From the NCBI RefSeq assembly GCF_003332885.2, contig NZ_QOWJ01000010.1, positions 1 through 64,000 of the forward strand: a DNA stretch of 64,000 nt. The letters are read 5' to 3'. The translations under genes were made by a program, and so were the position numbers. The DNA comes from Paracnuella aquatica. GTDB lineage: Bacteria > Bacteroidota > Bacteroidia > Chitinophagales > Chitinophagaceae. Of the stretch, positions 54,254 through 62,902 are shown piece after piece (position 1 is the stretch's first letter; each line of letters begins with the position of its first letter). Below the pieces are notes generated by a model. The model made no database searches and was not told the DNA's origin. It worked only from the letters and a program-made list of their open reading frames with translations.

Positions 54254-56638
54254 TTATTGTTTGATCACTACCTGTGTAGCCACTAATATTCCCGAGGTAT
54301 CGAATATGGCAACAATGTAGGCACCGTCGGTAAAATCAGCCAGCGAAATGGAGATTTCGTTGTAGCCCACAACAACGTTCAGTGGCTGTTGCAATAATTG
54401 TTTGCCATTCACATCCATCACCAATGCCTTGCCTGTAAAATTTACCGGCGACTGAAACTGCAGCTTGAATGCACCATTGGTTGGGTTGGGCGTAACCTTA
54501 ACCGAATTGATTGCTTTAAGCAACTCCGAATTGGCATCGCTGCCCGGAATGGCCTGCGGTGTAATGTGATAATTGGTGGTCACTACCTGACCATCGGGGT
54601 TGGTGATGATGAGGGTGTAAGTGCCGGCAGCTTTGTTGCGGGTGTTGAGGCGTACTTTTATTTCGGTGGGGCTGATAAACATAACGTTGCTCACCGGTAT
54701 GCCGCCGGTCGATTTTACCGAAAGCCTCTTGTAGCCCGGCCCGTTTCTATCTGCGCCAGGGTCAAAAAATCCCGACCGGTCAATGGATAGTCCTTTAATA
54801 GTTATCACCGTATCCCGCCTGCTTGAGATGAGCCCCAGCGGCATGGGTGTGGCAGGAGGCGGCGCTTTTAGCTGCACGGCCCGGGTGCCGTAGCTATCAT
54901 CCACATTGGTATATTCCTGGAAGGTCCATAGCGTTTGGTCGTCGTCGGGGTCTACCACCGTTTGGCTGTAGTCGCCCCAGCGGCCAATATAGTTTCCATA
55001 CACCAATGCATACAGCGCTTTAGTGTTGGTTGCCCGCATGGGTGCATTGGTGGTTCCCGCGGCATCGCCGGCAAAGCGGTCCGCCACAAATACATTGAGT
55101 CGTTTGTTAAATGCTGCGGTAGTTCCGCCCAATAGCGCATGTCCCTGGCCGTTAGCCATGATGCTGGGGTTGAAATACTGTATGGCCCGCCGGCCACTGG
55201 GCTTGTCATCGTGCACCGTACCGTACTGGCTGATGGAAGGACGGGAATAGATATTACCGACTTCATACCATCGCGATGCAGTGCGGGCTTCGGCAACATA
55301 CGCATCATCGGGTACAAAACCCCCGGCACGGTTTACGCCAATGGCATGGGCCGTCCACAAGCTGCTGGTGCCGGTAATTTTATTTTTATGAATATTGGCC
55401 ACCAGCAATCTTCCATCCAGTGCATCAATGGGCATAGGGCTGCCAATGGCCGTTACATCGCGTGGAAAATTAAACGGCTGTACCGGCAGTTCGCCAACCG
55501 TTCCGCCGGTGGGTATGCCAGATGCATTGAATGAAATAGAAGCCAGCGATAGCGCATCTGTGGTTACCGAGAGGCCGGCGAAAAAGCTTTGCGAAGCAGC
55601 CGGGTCGTCGTTGTGTACGCCCTGCGGTACAAACATGCCGCCACCGGTAAACGTGACGTTGGAAATGCCACCCAGTTTTAATCCATAGATCACCAGTTGT
55701 CCGCGGGTCAGCCTGCGTTTATCCAGTAAAAAACCGACAAACTGAACCGAGTCAACCGTAAAACCATTGGGGCTAAAAAAGTTTACACCACCGATCACCA
55801 CTGCATTGCGGTCTACGCCCATGCGCGGAAAATCGAGAAAGGGCGCCAAGGGCGCTGCCGGGTTGTAAGGAATAACGGCGCCTGCACGAAACCGGTAGTA
55901 CAAAAAGCTGGTCGACTCATCGAGCCGCTCGGCATCGCTTACCGCCAGCATAATGTAGTTGTTGGCTTGCTGCGCGTTTACCTCCATCGCACTGAAAAAC
56001 CAGCGGCGGGTAAGCCGGTCGAACCGTACATGCGGGTCCACTGCATAGCTGCCTGCAGGTAGCGCCGGTGCAAAAAAATCATCCAGCAGCATAAAGATTT
56101 CTTCCGGTGCATGTTTGCGCGATGTGCCTTTTGGCGTAGTCATTGCCTTTTCGGTTACGCTTCGTTTTTCAAACACTTTGATGCTGGCATTGGTGGCCAC
56201 CACCACCTGGCTGCCGCTTACGGCGCCGTTGGGGTCCGGCGGGGTCATATAAGGTGCTTCTTCAAAAGAGGCCGCCAGGTAGTTGGACCATACATTGGGT
56301 GGTACATCATCTTCGGCGGCATCGTCTGCTTCATCTCTGTCATCGGCGGCCTCGGCCCGCGACAGGCTTTCTTCGGCATCATCGCCCATGTTTTTTTCAA
56401 CGCCACCGGGTTTGAACTTCTTAAACTTCCGGTATTCCATTTTGTAGCGTATGGGTGTGCGCATTACCGGGGGGCGGGTAGCATCCATGGTGCGGGCCTG
56501 CTGTGTGGCAAATGTTTTTTTGCGGATGGCATTTTCGCCATACACCGCCTGCAGGTCGGCTTTCTTAAGTTGTTGGGCAAATGAGGGAATACAAAAGATC
56601 AAAAATGCTGGCAGTAAAAAGTAGAAGATTCTTTTCAT
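54254..56638 (-). CDS. Large secreted protein with T9SS type A C-terminal sorting domain
   Basis: 794 residues with a signal peptide (FLIFCIPSFAQ). Residues 70-110 are highly acidic (DDAEESLSRAEAADDRDEAD). The central 400 residues read as a propeller-like fold (AASFEEAPYMTPPDPNGAVS; VDPHVRFDRLTRRWFFSAME; DKPSGRRAIQYFNPSIMANG; YGNYIGRWGDYSQTVVDPDD). An IPT/TIG-like domain spans about 605-695 (MFISPTEIKVRLNTRNKAAG). The last 80 residues are the sorting domain (VKVTPNPTNGAFKLQF ... LADFTDGAYIVAIF). It is exported by the system that includes GldJ and PorV. The catalytic or binding role is not recognised. Confidence 0.88.
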   Translation of the reverse strand: MKRIFYFLLPAFLIFCIPSFAQQLKKADLQAVYGENAIRKKTFATQQARTMDATRPPVMRTPIRYKMEYRKFKKFKPGGVEKNMGDDAEESLSRAEAADDRDEADDAAEDDVPPNVWSNYLAASFEEAPYMTPPDPNGAVSGSQVVVATNASIKVFEKRSVTEKAMTTPKGTSRKHAPEEIFMLLDDFFAPALPAGSYAVDPHVRFDRLTRRWFFSAMEVNAQQANNYIMLAVSDAERLDESTSFLYYRFRAGAVIPYNPAAPLAPFLDFPRMGVDRNAVVIGGVNFFSPNGFTVDSVQFVGFLLDKRRLTRGQLVIYGLKLGGISNVTFTGGGMFVPQGVHNDDPAASQSFFAGLSVTTDALSLASISFNASGIPTGGTVGELPVQPFNFPRDVTAIGSPMPIDALDGRLLVANIHKNKITGTSSLWTAHAIGVNRAGGFVPDDAYVAEARTASRWYEVGNIYSRPSISQYGTVHDDKPSGRRAIQYFNPSIMANGQGHALLGGTTAAFNKRLNVFVADRFAGDAAGTTNAPMRATNTKALYALVYGNYIGRWGDYSQTVVDPDDDQTLWTFQEYTNVDDSYGTRAVQLKAPPPATPMPLGLISSRRDTVITIKGLSIDRSGFFDPGADRNGPGYKRLSVKSTGGIPVSNVMFISPTEIKVRLNTRNKAAGTYTLIITNPDGQVVTTNYHITPQAIPGSDANSELLKAINSVKVTPNPTNGAFKLQFQSPVNFTGKALVMDVNGKQLLQQPLNVVVGYNEISISLADFTDGAYIVAIFDTSGILVATQVVIKQ

Positions 56639-56955
56639 AAACGTTAGCGGTATTGGGTGAAGAAATAAATAGACGGCTGAAAAGAATAGGGCAGGCAGGC
56701 TAGGGCAGGAGCTTCAATGGTTGATACAATGTACAATAAAAACTGTTGAACGTGCAAGCGTTTTTTGTAATATTTATAGCTTTTGTTTTCAGTCTTTGAG
56801 GGTCGTTGAGCTGCTTAAACGGTAGGCTGTCTGTTGCATTTTACCGTTAGGCAATTATAGCGGGATTGGCTGCGGCGCATGGTTATGCGAAAACAAATTT
56901 TTTGGCCCGGAGCAGGCGAAATATATTGTAATCTTTTACCAGATCGTTTGCCTGC
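56639..56955. other. Divergent intergenic region (T9SS cargo / DASS transporter)
   Basis: 317 bp holding both divergent promoters by position. I see no convincing TAnnTTTG box, no repeat and no gene. Confidence 0.5.
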
Positions 56956-58374
56956 ATGAAAAAAGGAAGGCCCCTTGTTTTTATTGTTTCTTCGGTATTA
57001 CTGTCCCTTGCATTTTATTTATGGAACCCCTTTGGCGCAGCGGCCGATGCCAACCGCGTAATTGCCATTGGCGTATTAATGGTGGCGTTGTGGCTCACCG
57101 AATCGTTGCCCATGGCGGTAGTGGCCCTGTTGCCGCTGGTGTTGTTTCCGCTGCTGGGCATAGCGCCGCTCGATACCACGGCCACATCATTTGCCAATCC
57201 GGTGATCTTTTTATTCATGGGTGGTTTTATGATTGGGCTGGCTATTGAAAAATGGAACCTGCACCGCCGTATTGCCCTCAATATTGTGCGCCTTACCGGC
57301 ACCAGCGGTAACCGCATCGTGCTGGGTTTTATCCTGGCTACCGGCGGCATTTCCATGTGGCTGAGCAACACGGCCACCACCATGATGATGTTTCCCATTG
57401 CCCTTTCGGTCATCCAGGTGCTCGACGAGCAAAAGCCCGAAGGCCGCATGGACCATTTTGCCCTCACCATGATGCTGGCCATTGCATTGGCCTCCAATTT
57501 TGGCGGCATCGCCACCATCATTGGCACGCCGCCCAACGTGGCGTATGCAGCTTATATGCAAAAAAAATACGGCGCCGGCCCAGGGTTTTTCAACTGGATG
57601 ATGTTGTGTATGCCGCTGGCCATTGTGCTGCTGTTGCTGCTGTATGTGGTAATGGTAAAATGGCTATACCCTAATGGGCTGAAAGCAAGTGTGCAAACCA
57701 GCGGCGTGATCCAGGGCGAACTGGCGAAACTGGGCAACATGACGGTAGCCGAAAAGCGGGTGCTTGGTGTGTTTGCCCTCACTGCTTTTTTGTGGATCAC
57801 CAAAGACCTGATCAATAAAACCGGGGCGGTAAAACTCGACGACAATATGATTGCCATTGGCGGCGCCATCCTCCTGTTTGCGCTGCCGTCGGGGAAAGGA
57901 ACCGCGCTGCTGGAGTGGAGCGATACCCGCAACATGGCCTGGGGCATTTTGCTGCTATTTGGCGGCGGCATTGCGCTGGCCGGTGCGTTGGAGCGGGCTG
58001 GGCTGATCGAACAGTTGGGCGCCTGGTTTGCGCAGTTTGCCGGCAACGGACTGCTGTTGGTTTTGCTTGTTACGCTGATTTCTGTTTTTTTGAGCGAAGT
58101 AATGAGTAATGTGGCGCAGGTAATTGTATTTGCACCGGTGGTATCGGCACTGGCTGATGCGCTGCACATAAATCCTTACCTGTTGGGCATCCCCATGACG
58201 CTTGCCGCCTCCTGTGCTTCGATGCTGCCCATGGGCACGCCACCCAACGCTATTGTATTTGCCAGCGGCTATATTAAACTGCACCAAATGACCCGCGTGG
58301 GCCTGGTGATGAACCTGATCTCCATTTTCCTCATCACACTGTTTTGTTGGTACGTGCTGCCGTTGGTGATGTAG
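56956..58374 (+). CDS. DASS family sodium/anion (di- or tricarboxylate, SLC13-type) symporter
   Basis: 472 residues, about 11 hydrophobic helices. Family landmarks are LWLTESLPMAVVALLPLVLF, NPVIFLFMGGFMIGLAIEKW, the first SNT hairpin loop (MWLSNTATTMMMFPIALSV), GGIATIIGTPPNVAYAAY and the second repeat with LSEVMSNVAQVIVFAPVV and MLPMGTPPNAIVFASGYI. The two SNT/SNV sites bind sodium and the carboxylate. The substrate (succinate, malate, citrate or sulphate) cannot be told from sequence. Convergent with porP. Confidence 0.93.
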   Translation: MKKGRPLVFIVSSVLLSLAFYLWNPFGAAADANRVIAIGVLMVALWLTESLPMAVVALLPLVLFPLLGIAPLDTTATSFANPVIFLFMGGFMIGLAIEKWNLHRRIALNIVRLTGTSGNRIVLGFILATGGISMWLSNTATTMMMFPIALSVIQVLDEQKPEGRMDHFALTMMLAIALASNFGGIATIIGTPPNVAYAAYMQKKYGAGPGFFNWMMLCMPLAIVLLLLLYVVMVKWLYPNGLKASVQTSGVIQGELAKLGNMTVAEKRVLGVFALTAFLWITKDLINKTGAVKLDDNMIAIGGAILLFALPSGKGTALLEWSDTRNMAWGILLLFGGGIALAGALERAGLIEQLGAWFAQFAGNGLLLVLLVTLISVFLSEVMSNVAQVIVFAPVVSALADALHINPYLLGIPMTLAASCASMLPMGTPPNAIVFASGYIKLHQMTRVGLVMNLISIFLITLFCWYVLPLVM

Positions 58375-58377
58375 GGA

Positions 58378-58562
58378 GGAGTCGGAAGTCCGAGGTCGGA
58401 AGTCGGAAGAGGAAGTGTGCAGAATTGAAAAGTCCTCCAGGTTTTGAAAGCGACGGCTTTCAAAACCTGGAGGACTCTTTATTGTAAAATCAAATCAAAT
58501 TTCTTTCGGCTGTCTCTTGCCTCTTGCCTCTCGTCTTCCGACTTCGGACTTCCAACTTCGGT
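58378..58562. repeat. Low-complexity inverted arms around a long hairpin
   Basis: The left arm (58379-58411) repeats GTCGGAAGTCCGAG words. The right arm (58534-58560) repeats CTTCCGACTTCGGAC words, its approximate reverse complement. Between them lies the perfect hairpin at 58431-58476 and a CTCTTGCC tandem. The architecture matches 44577-44661, 50717-50872 and 52229-52380, but the vocabulary is different. Confidence 0.75.
58431..58480. terminator. Bidirectional terminator between the DASS and porP genes
   Basis: A perfect 21-bp stem (58431-58451 with 58456-58476, core CCAGGTTTTGAAAGC, loop GACG) is followed by CTTTATT on the plus strand and CTTTTC on the minus strand. It separates convergent genes. 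Confidence 0.88.
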
Positions 58563-58566
58563 CTTC

Positions 58567-59580
58567 TTAGAACGTCGGGCAATTCAGCTTCCGTGCATTC
58601 GGGTCGCGGTGCTGACGGATGTAGATGAGTGATATTTCCGAGCCGCCCCGCATGTTGGAGGCTGGTTTCAGTTTTGAGGTATTTACATCGTAAGTGGCGC
58701 CCAGGTGAAACTCGCCAAACTGCAGGCCCACGTAAGGGATAAACGAGTCGCCTACGCGGTACCAGGTACCCAGGTACAGGTTGGTAGGGTTGGTGGGATC
58801 GGCGTTCAGGTTCATCATGTACGCACCGCCAAACACGGTGTTGGTGGCATTGGCCTGGCGGCTATGGTTGGCACTGAAATGCAGGGCATCCAATCCGCCT
58901 TCAATGGGGTGCATATAACCCGCCTGGAATGTAATGCGCGGCTCCAGCAGGTAGTTGCCGCCGCGGAACGATTCCTTGGGCCGGTTGATGTGGTACATCG
59001 ATACGCCGGCGTACATGTTGTTGAGGCCGTTGGTAGTGCCGTTGTACAAAATGCCCGCGTTTACATCTACATAAGCCACATTTATTTGCTGCGCCGAAAA
59101 AACTTCATTGGTTACACCGGTAAAACCCAGCGAGGTAAGCTGGTCTTCAAACTTGAGGCTGGTAATGTCGAGGCGTTTGTTTACAAAAGTACCCTGGAAG
59201 CCCACGCCCAGTTGGTGGTATCCATCTTCATCCAACCCTTTGTGATAAGCGGTAGAAATGCCGAGGAACGTGTTTTTTAAAATGCCGTTGCCGCTTTGGT
59301 CCTGAAACGCCAGCAGGCCCACGCCAAACTGGTCGATCTCGGGAATGCGGTTTTTTAAAATGCCCGCATCGATTGAAGCCGTGTAGGTGGTAAATGCATT
59401 ATTGATGGTAGGCCACTGGTTGCGGTAGTTGGCCGCCACACGCAGGTCGCCATTAAATTTACCGGTAAGTGCAGGGTTTAGTGTGAGGGGTGAGGCAAAG
59501 AACTGTGAAAAGTTTGGGTCTTGTGCCGATGCACACAGGCCCAGCAAACACAGCGAGATTACGGTTAAAAGCTTATTCAT
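58567..59580 (-). CDS. PorP/SprF-family type IX secretion-associated outer-membrane protein
   Basis: 337 residues from ATG 59580 (MNKLLTVISLCLLGLCASAQ signal). The mature start DPNFSQFFASPLTLNPALTG is diagnostic of PorP/SprF. The rest is a 14-strand-like barrel (VAANYRNQWPTI; IDQFGVGLLAFQDQSGNGIL; YLGTWYRVGDSFIPYVGLQF). SprF-type members help deliver a specific large adhesin usually encoded next door; here no such gene is adjacent. Convergent with the DASS gene. Confidence 0.92.
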   Translation of the reverse strand: MNKLLTVISLCLLGLCASAQDPNFSQFFASPLTLNPALTGKFNGDLRVAANYRNQWPTINNAFTTYTASIDAGILKNRIPEIDQFGVGLLAFQDQSGNGILKNTFLGISTAYHKGLDEDGYHQLGVGFQGTFVNKRLDITSLKFEDQLTSLGFTGVTNEVFSAQQINVAYVDVNAGILYNGTTNGLNNMYAGVSMYHINRPKESFRGGNYLLEPRITFQAGYMHPIEGGLDALHFSANHSRQANATNTVFGGAYMMNLNADPTNPTNLYLGTWYRVGDSFIPYVGLQFGEFHLGATYDVNTSKLKPASNMRGGSEISLIYIRQHRDPNARKLNCPTF

Positions 59581-59670
59581 TTTTCGCACAAGAGTTAGGA
59601 AGTTTCAAAGTACGAAAAAAAGAACGGTACCAAAAAACGAAAATAGATGTGTGGAGGGCAGGAACTCGTT

Positions 59671-60321
59671 CTATGCCTGTATTTTAGCGCCAAACGCCAG
59701 GTCGCCGGCATCGCCCAGGCCCGGAACAATATAGCCCTTTGCAGTTAGCTCATCGTCGATGGCGCCGCACCAGATGGTGGCCAGCGGCACTTGGCGCCGC
59801 ACATACTCAATGCCTACAGAGCAGGCAATGGCGCAAACGATATGAATGCTTTTAGGATCGCCTTCCTCTTGCAGGTACTGCACCGCTTTGGCCAGCGAGG
59901 CGCCAGTGGCCAGCATGGGATCCGAAACGATCAGGATGCGGTTTTCAATCTCGGGAGAAGAGAGGTATTCGATGGCAATTTCAAAATCGCCGTCCGCATT
60001 GTGTTTGCGGTAAGCCGAAATAAAAGCGTTGTCGGCTTTGTCAAAATAATTAAGCAAGCCCTGGTGCAGCGGCATACCTGCACGGAGCACGGTGGCCAGC
60101 ACAGGCTGTTCGGACAGGGTGTGGCACAGGGCCGTGCCCATGGGTGTTTGCACTTCCCGCTCTTCGTAAGCCAGGCGTTTGCTGATCTCAAAAGCAGCCA
60201 CTTCGCCAATGCGTTCGAGGTTGCGGCGAAACCGCATCCGGTCGGTTTGTACCTGCACGTCCCGCAACTCTGCCATCCAGTTGCTTACCAGCGAATGTTC
60301 CCTGCTTAAGTTAATGATCAT
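59671..60321 (-). CDS. upp: Upp, uracil phosphoribosyltransferase
   Basis: 216 residues from ATG 60321, supported by the TAGCTTTG box upstream; longer upstream frames are translated repeats. The enzyme makes UMP from uracil and PRPP. LSREHSLVSNWMAELRD begins the fold, PVLATVLRAGMPLHQGLLNY follows, the PRPP loop is ILIVSDPMLATGASLAKAV and the uracil-binding end is GYIVPGLGDAGDLAFG. The family GPP triad in the flexible arm is diverged, as in other members of the phylum. Divergent from anmK. Confidence 0.95.
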   Translation of the reverse strand: MIINLSREHSLVSNWMAELRDVQVQTDRMRFRRNLERIGEVAAFEISKRLAYEEREVQTPMGTALCHTLSEQPVLATVLRAGMPLHQGLLNYFDKADNAFISAYRKHNADGDFEIAIEYLSSPEIENRILIVSDPMLATGASLAKAVQYLQEEGDPKSIHIVCAIACSVGIEYVRRQVPLATIWCGAIDDELTAKGYIVPGLGDAGDLAFGAKIQA

Positions 60322-60345
60322 GATGTTGGCGATTTTTCCCGGCGG

Positions 60346-60353
60346 CAAAGCTA
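60346..60353 (-). promoter_or_regulatory. Promoter -7 box of upp
   Basis: On the minus strand TAGCTTTG matches TAnnTTTG and lies 24 bp before the ATG at 60321. Confidence 0.6.
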
Positions 60354-60452
60354 AGGGATAGTTGGCAGTTGGAGGATTGGAGTTGACAGATGGGAGTTGG
60401 CAGTTGGTAGTTGATAGCGGTATGGTGCTATTGCTGAAATGCTTTGGCCCAT

Positions 60453-60617
60453 CCGTCATTGCGAGGCGCAGCGGTGGCATTGTAGGTAAATGGGTTTCCC
60501 GCGCCGAAGCAATCCCCCATTTGCCCAAGTGGTTTGAACGGGCTGATAGTATTGGAGATTGCTTCGGCGCACCACTTTTCCCTAACTACATTACTGCCGC
60601 CGCGCCGCGCAATGACG
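60453..60617. repeat. MITE-like repeat family 2, copy 2
   Basis: CCGTCATTGCGAGGCGCA (60453-60470) opens the element and a diverged reverse copy (CGCGCCGCGCAATGACGC, 60600-60617) closes it. Inner arms GCGCCGAAGCAATC (60501-60514) and GATTGCTTCGGCGC (60557-60570) are perfect. Spacer sequences differ from copy 1 at 47634-47815. Confidence 0.85.
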
Positions 60618-60730
60618 CTTCACATTGCTCAACAGCCCGCTAAAGCAATTTACTCACTAAAACTCCCGACTCATAACTATCAACTGTCAACTATCAACTC
60701 CCATCCGTTAACTGTCATCTCCCAACTTCC

Positions 60731-60738
60731 CACCTACG
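60731..60738 (+). promoter_or_regulatory. Probable -7 box of anmK
   Basis: TATCTTCG, one base from TAnnTTTG, ends 14 bp before the anmK ATG and just outside the low-complexity right arm. Confidence 0.4.
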
Positions 60739-60752
60739 CTTATCTTCGCGGC

Positions 60753-61844
60753 ATGGTGTATAAAGTCATTGGTTTGATGAGTGGCTCTTCACTCGACGGG
60801 CTGGATATTGTCTTTACCGAACTGCATGTAAATGGCGGCAAATGGAGTTTTGAAATAATAGCCGCTGAAACTTATCCGTACGATGCACACTGGCAGCAAC
60901 AGCTTCAGGATGCACCGAAGCTTTCGGCCATTGATTACCAGTTGTTGCATACCGCTTACGGCCATTATTTAGGCGCAGCCGTCAACCAGTTCATCGAGGC
61001 GCACAACCTGCACTACCAGGTGGCTTTGGTCGCCTCGCATGGACACACCACTTTTCACTTGCCGGCCCAGCGCATGACGGGCCAGTTGGGCGATGGCGCT
61101 GCCATTGCCGCCGCAACCGGGCTGCCGGTGGTGAGCGACCTGCGGGCCCTGGATGTGGCCTTTGGCGGGCAGGGTGCACCCATTGTACCCATGGGCGAAA
61201 AACTTCTTTTTTCCGATTATAACCTCCTGCTCAATATTGGCGGCATTGCCAACCTCACGGTAAATAAGGGTGGCGAGTACACTGCATTTGACATTTGCCC
61301 AGCCAACCGCGTGTTGAACGGGCTGGCCCAAACAGCGGGCCAGGAGTTTGACGCTGGTGGTGCCCTTGCTGCATCCGGCGGCATAGCTGATGCCTTACTG
61401 ACCCAACTGGATGCCTTGGAATATTATGCGCTGCCGGCGCCCAAATCCCTGGCCAATACTTTTGGAACCGATGTGGTGTTGCCCATGGTGGTGTCGGCGG
61501 GCTTGCCTGTGCAGGATGCTTTGCGTACCTATGTGGCCCATGTGGTGGCCCAGGTGGTGCGGGCAGTACAGGGAGGGGGCCAACAGCCGCAGGGCAGTAA
61601 AATGCTGGTTACCGGCGGCGGTGCGTTCAACGATTTTTTGGTGTCCGAACTAGCCAATGCCCTGCAACCGCTGGGTATAGAAGTAATGGTGCCGGAATCC
61701 AACGTGGTCAATTTTAAAGAAGCCTTGGTCATGGCCTTGCTGGGCGTGCTGCGCTGGCGGCAGGAGGCCACGGTGCTGGCTTCGGTTACTGGTGCCAGCC
61801 GCGATTCGATCGGCGGCGCGGTGTGGATTGGCCAGGAAGCCTAG
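60753..61844 (+). CDS. anmK: AnmK, anhydro-N-acetylmuramic acid kinase
   Basis: 363 residues from ATG 60753; the longer open frame upstream is translated repeat. The kinase recycles 1,6-anhydro-MurNAc from cell-wall turnover to MurNAc-6-phosphate. The phosphate motif is IGLMSGSSLDGLD. VALVASHGHTTFHLP, GDGAAIAAATGLPVVSDLRA, LLNIGGIANLT and KMLVTGGGAFNDFL complete the ASKHA fold. It may share the upp/anmK divergent promoter zone but is not in an operon. Confidence 0.96.
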   Translation: MVYKVIGLMSGSSLDGLDIVFTELHVNGGKWSFEIIAAETYPYDAHWQQQLQDAPKLSAIDYQLLHTAYGHYLGAAVNQFIEAHNLHYQVALVASHGHTTFHLPAQRMTGQLGDGAAIAAATGLPVVSDLRALDVAFGGQGAPIVPMGEKLLFSDYNLLLNIGGIANLTVNKGGEYTAFDICPANRVLNGLAQTAGQEFDAGGALAASGGIADALLTQLDALEYYALPAPKSLANTFGTDVVLPMVVSAGLPVQDALRTYVAHVVAQVVRAVQGGGQQPQGSKMLVTGGGAFNDFLVSELANALQPLGIEVMVPESNVVNFKEALVMALLGVLRWRQEATVLASVTGASRDSIGGAVWIGQEA

Positions 61845-62049
61845 CGTTCTATATAACAACCTGACGCTCCTGTTCAGAAAATTTTTGCCGCTCAAACAGC
61901 ATTTTTGCCGCTGGTGGTGTCTGAATATATATCACTGGTGTTGCACCGCTGAGGTTGAAGGCTATAAAGTTTGTGTTTACACCCATAACTGCTGCTTCGG
62001 CCGCTAACGGGCCGCGGCCCTTTGAAAGGATTTGTATTTAAAAGAATTG

Positions 62050-62682
62050 ATGCTAAAAGAAAAAATAAAGGCCCGTTGTTCTGTACCCTTGTTTTTGCTA
62101 AATAAGGCGCAAGCAGGTGCCAATATTTTGCAGGGCAGAATATGGTTGTTTGTCTTACTCATTTTAGCATTAACGCAGGCAGCAAATGCGCAAAACGGAT
62201 TATTTGCCACCCCGGCCGGAAAGGTTTCATTTTTTTCCAAAGCACCCCTTGAAGACATCGAAGCTGAGAACAATGCCGCTTCTTCTTTGTTGAATACAAC
62301 GAACAACGAAGTGTCGGTGCGGATACCGGTAAACAAATTTGAATTTCCAAACGACCTGATGCAGGAGCATTTTAACGACGACTTTTTGGAAACGGCGAAA
62401 TACCCGGTGGCAACGTTTAAAGGAAAGATCAACGAAGTAGTGACTTGGAACAAGCCCGGAACCTACACTGTAACGGCAACAGGCGTGCTCAATATCCATG
62501 GCGTGGCACAGCAGCGCACCATTAAAGGCACGGTGCAGGTGGCGCCAAACAGCTTGCGGCTGGAGTCGGCTTTTGTGGTAAAACTGGCCGATTTCAATAT
62601 CAAAATCCCAACCCTGTTGTTCCAGAAAATATCGGAGCAAATTGAAGTAAAGTGTTTATTTGTTTACGGACCATATAAATAG
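62050..62682 (+). CDS. YceI-family secreted protein
   Basis: 210 residues from ATG 62050. A hydrophobic segment (WLFVLLILALTQAANAQ, about 34-50) serves as the signal; the preceding basic stretch is unusually long, so the true start may lie further in. The mature lipocalin-like YceI fold follows: GKVSFFSKAPLEDIEAENNA, MQEHFNDDFLETAKYPVATF, GTYTVTATGVLNIHGVAQQR and LADFNIKIPTLLFQKI. YceI proteins bind isoprenoid or lipid chains. The preceding 205-bp gap shows nothing but a duplicated TTTTTGCCGCT. Confidence 0.88.
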   Translation: MLKEKIKARCSVPLFLLNKAQAGANILQGRIWLFVLLILALTQAANAQNGLFATPAGKVSFFSKAPLEDIEAENNAASSLLNTTNNEVSVRIPVNKFEFPNDLMQEHFNDDFLETAKYPVATFKGKINEVVTWNKPGTYTVTATGVLNIHGVAQQRTIKGTVQVAPNSLRLESAFVVKLADFNIKIPTLLFQKISEQIEVKCLFVYGPYK

Positions 62683-62865
62683 GCAGGAAACAAAACGGTA
62701 CCGGCTATCCAGGCAACGGCCACAAAGGCTAAGGGTGAATAAATTGTTGGATAGCCGCCGTTTTTCAACAACGGAAGTAACGGTATAGAAAGGATGTTTT
62801 TGTTTTTTTAGACCTCTGGTTTTTTTGCTTGCACCCGAGGTTTACACGAGAAAATACAGGAGTAC

Positions 62866-62902
62866 AAAAGGAGCAGACCTGGTAGTGTCTGCTCCTTTTT
62901 TT
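62866..62902. terminator. Terminator between yceI and the adenine deaminase gene
   Basis: AAAAGGAGCAGAC (62866-62878) pairs with GTCTGCTCCTTTT (62887-62899), with a T-run on the plus strand. It abuts the deaminase stop codon at 62901-62903, so it serves the convergent genes; the minus-side T-run is weak. Confidence 0.85.

Larger units (their letters stand above)
60322..60752. repeat. Composite repeat region between upp and anmK
   Basis: Low-complexity arms, left 60360-60417 (GTTGGCAGTTGG, GTTGACAG words) and right 60656-60735 (CAACTGTCAACTATCAAC words), enclose the MITE-like element at 60453-60617. Here the structure lies between divergent promoters. No gene is supported, although frames stay open into both neighbours. 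Confidence 0.75.

Noticed and set aside
60322-60528. N-terminal extension of upp
   Set aside because: The extension again reads repeat DNA; a TAGCTTTG promoter box lies inside it, before ATG 60321.
60534-60752. N-terminal extension of anmK through the repeat region
   Set aside because: The extension is translated low-complexity repeat and MITE sequence. The family starts at VYKVIGLMSGSS and a -7 box lies just upstream of ATG 60753.
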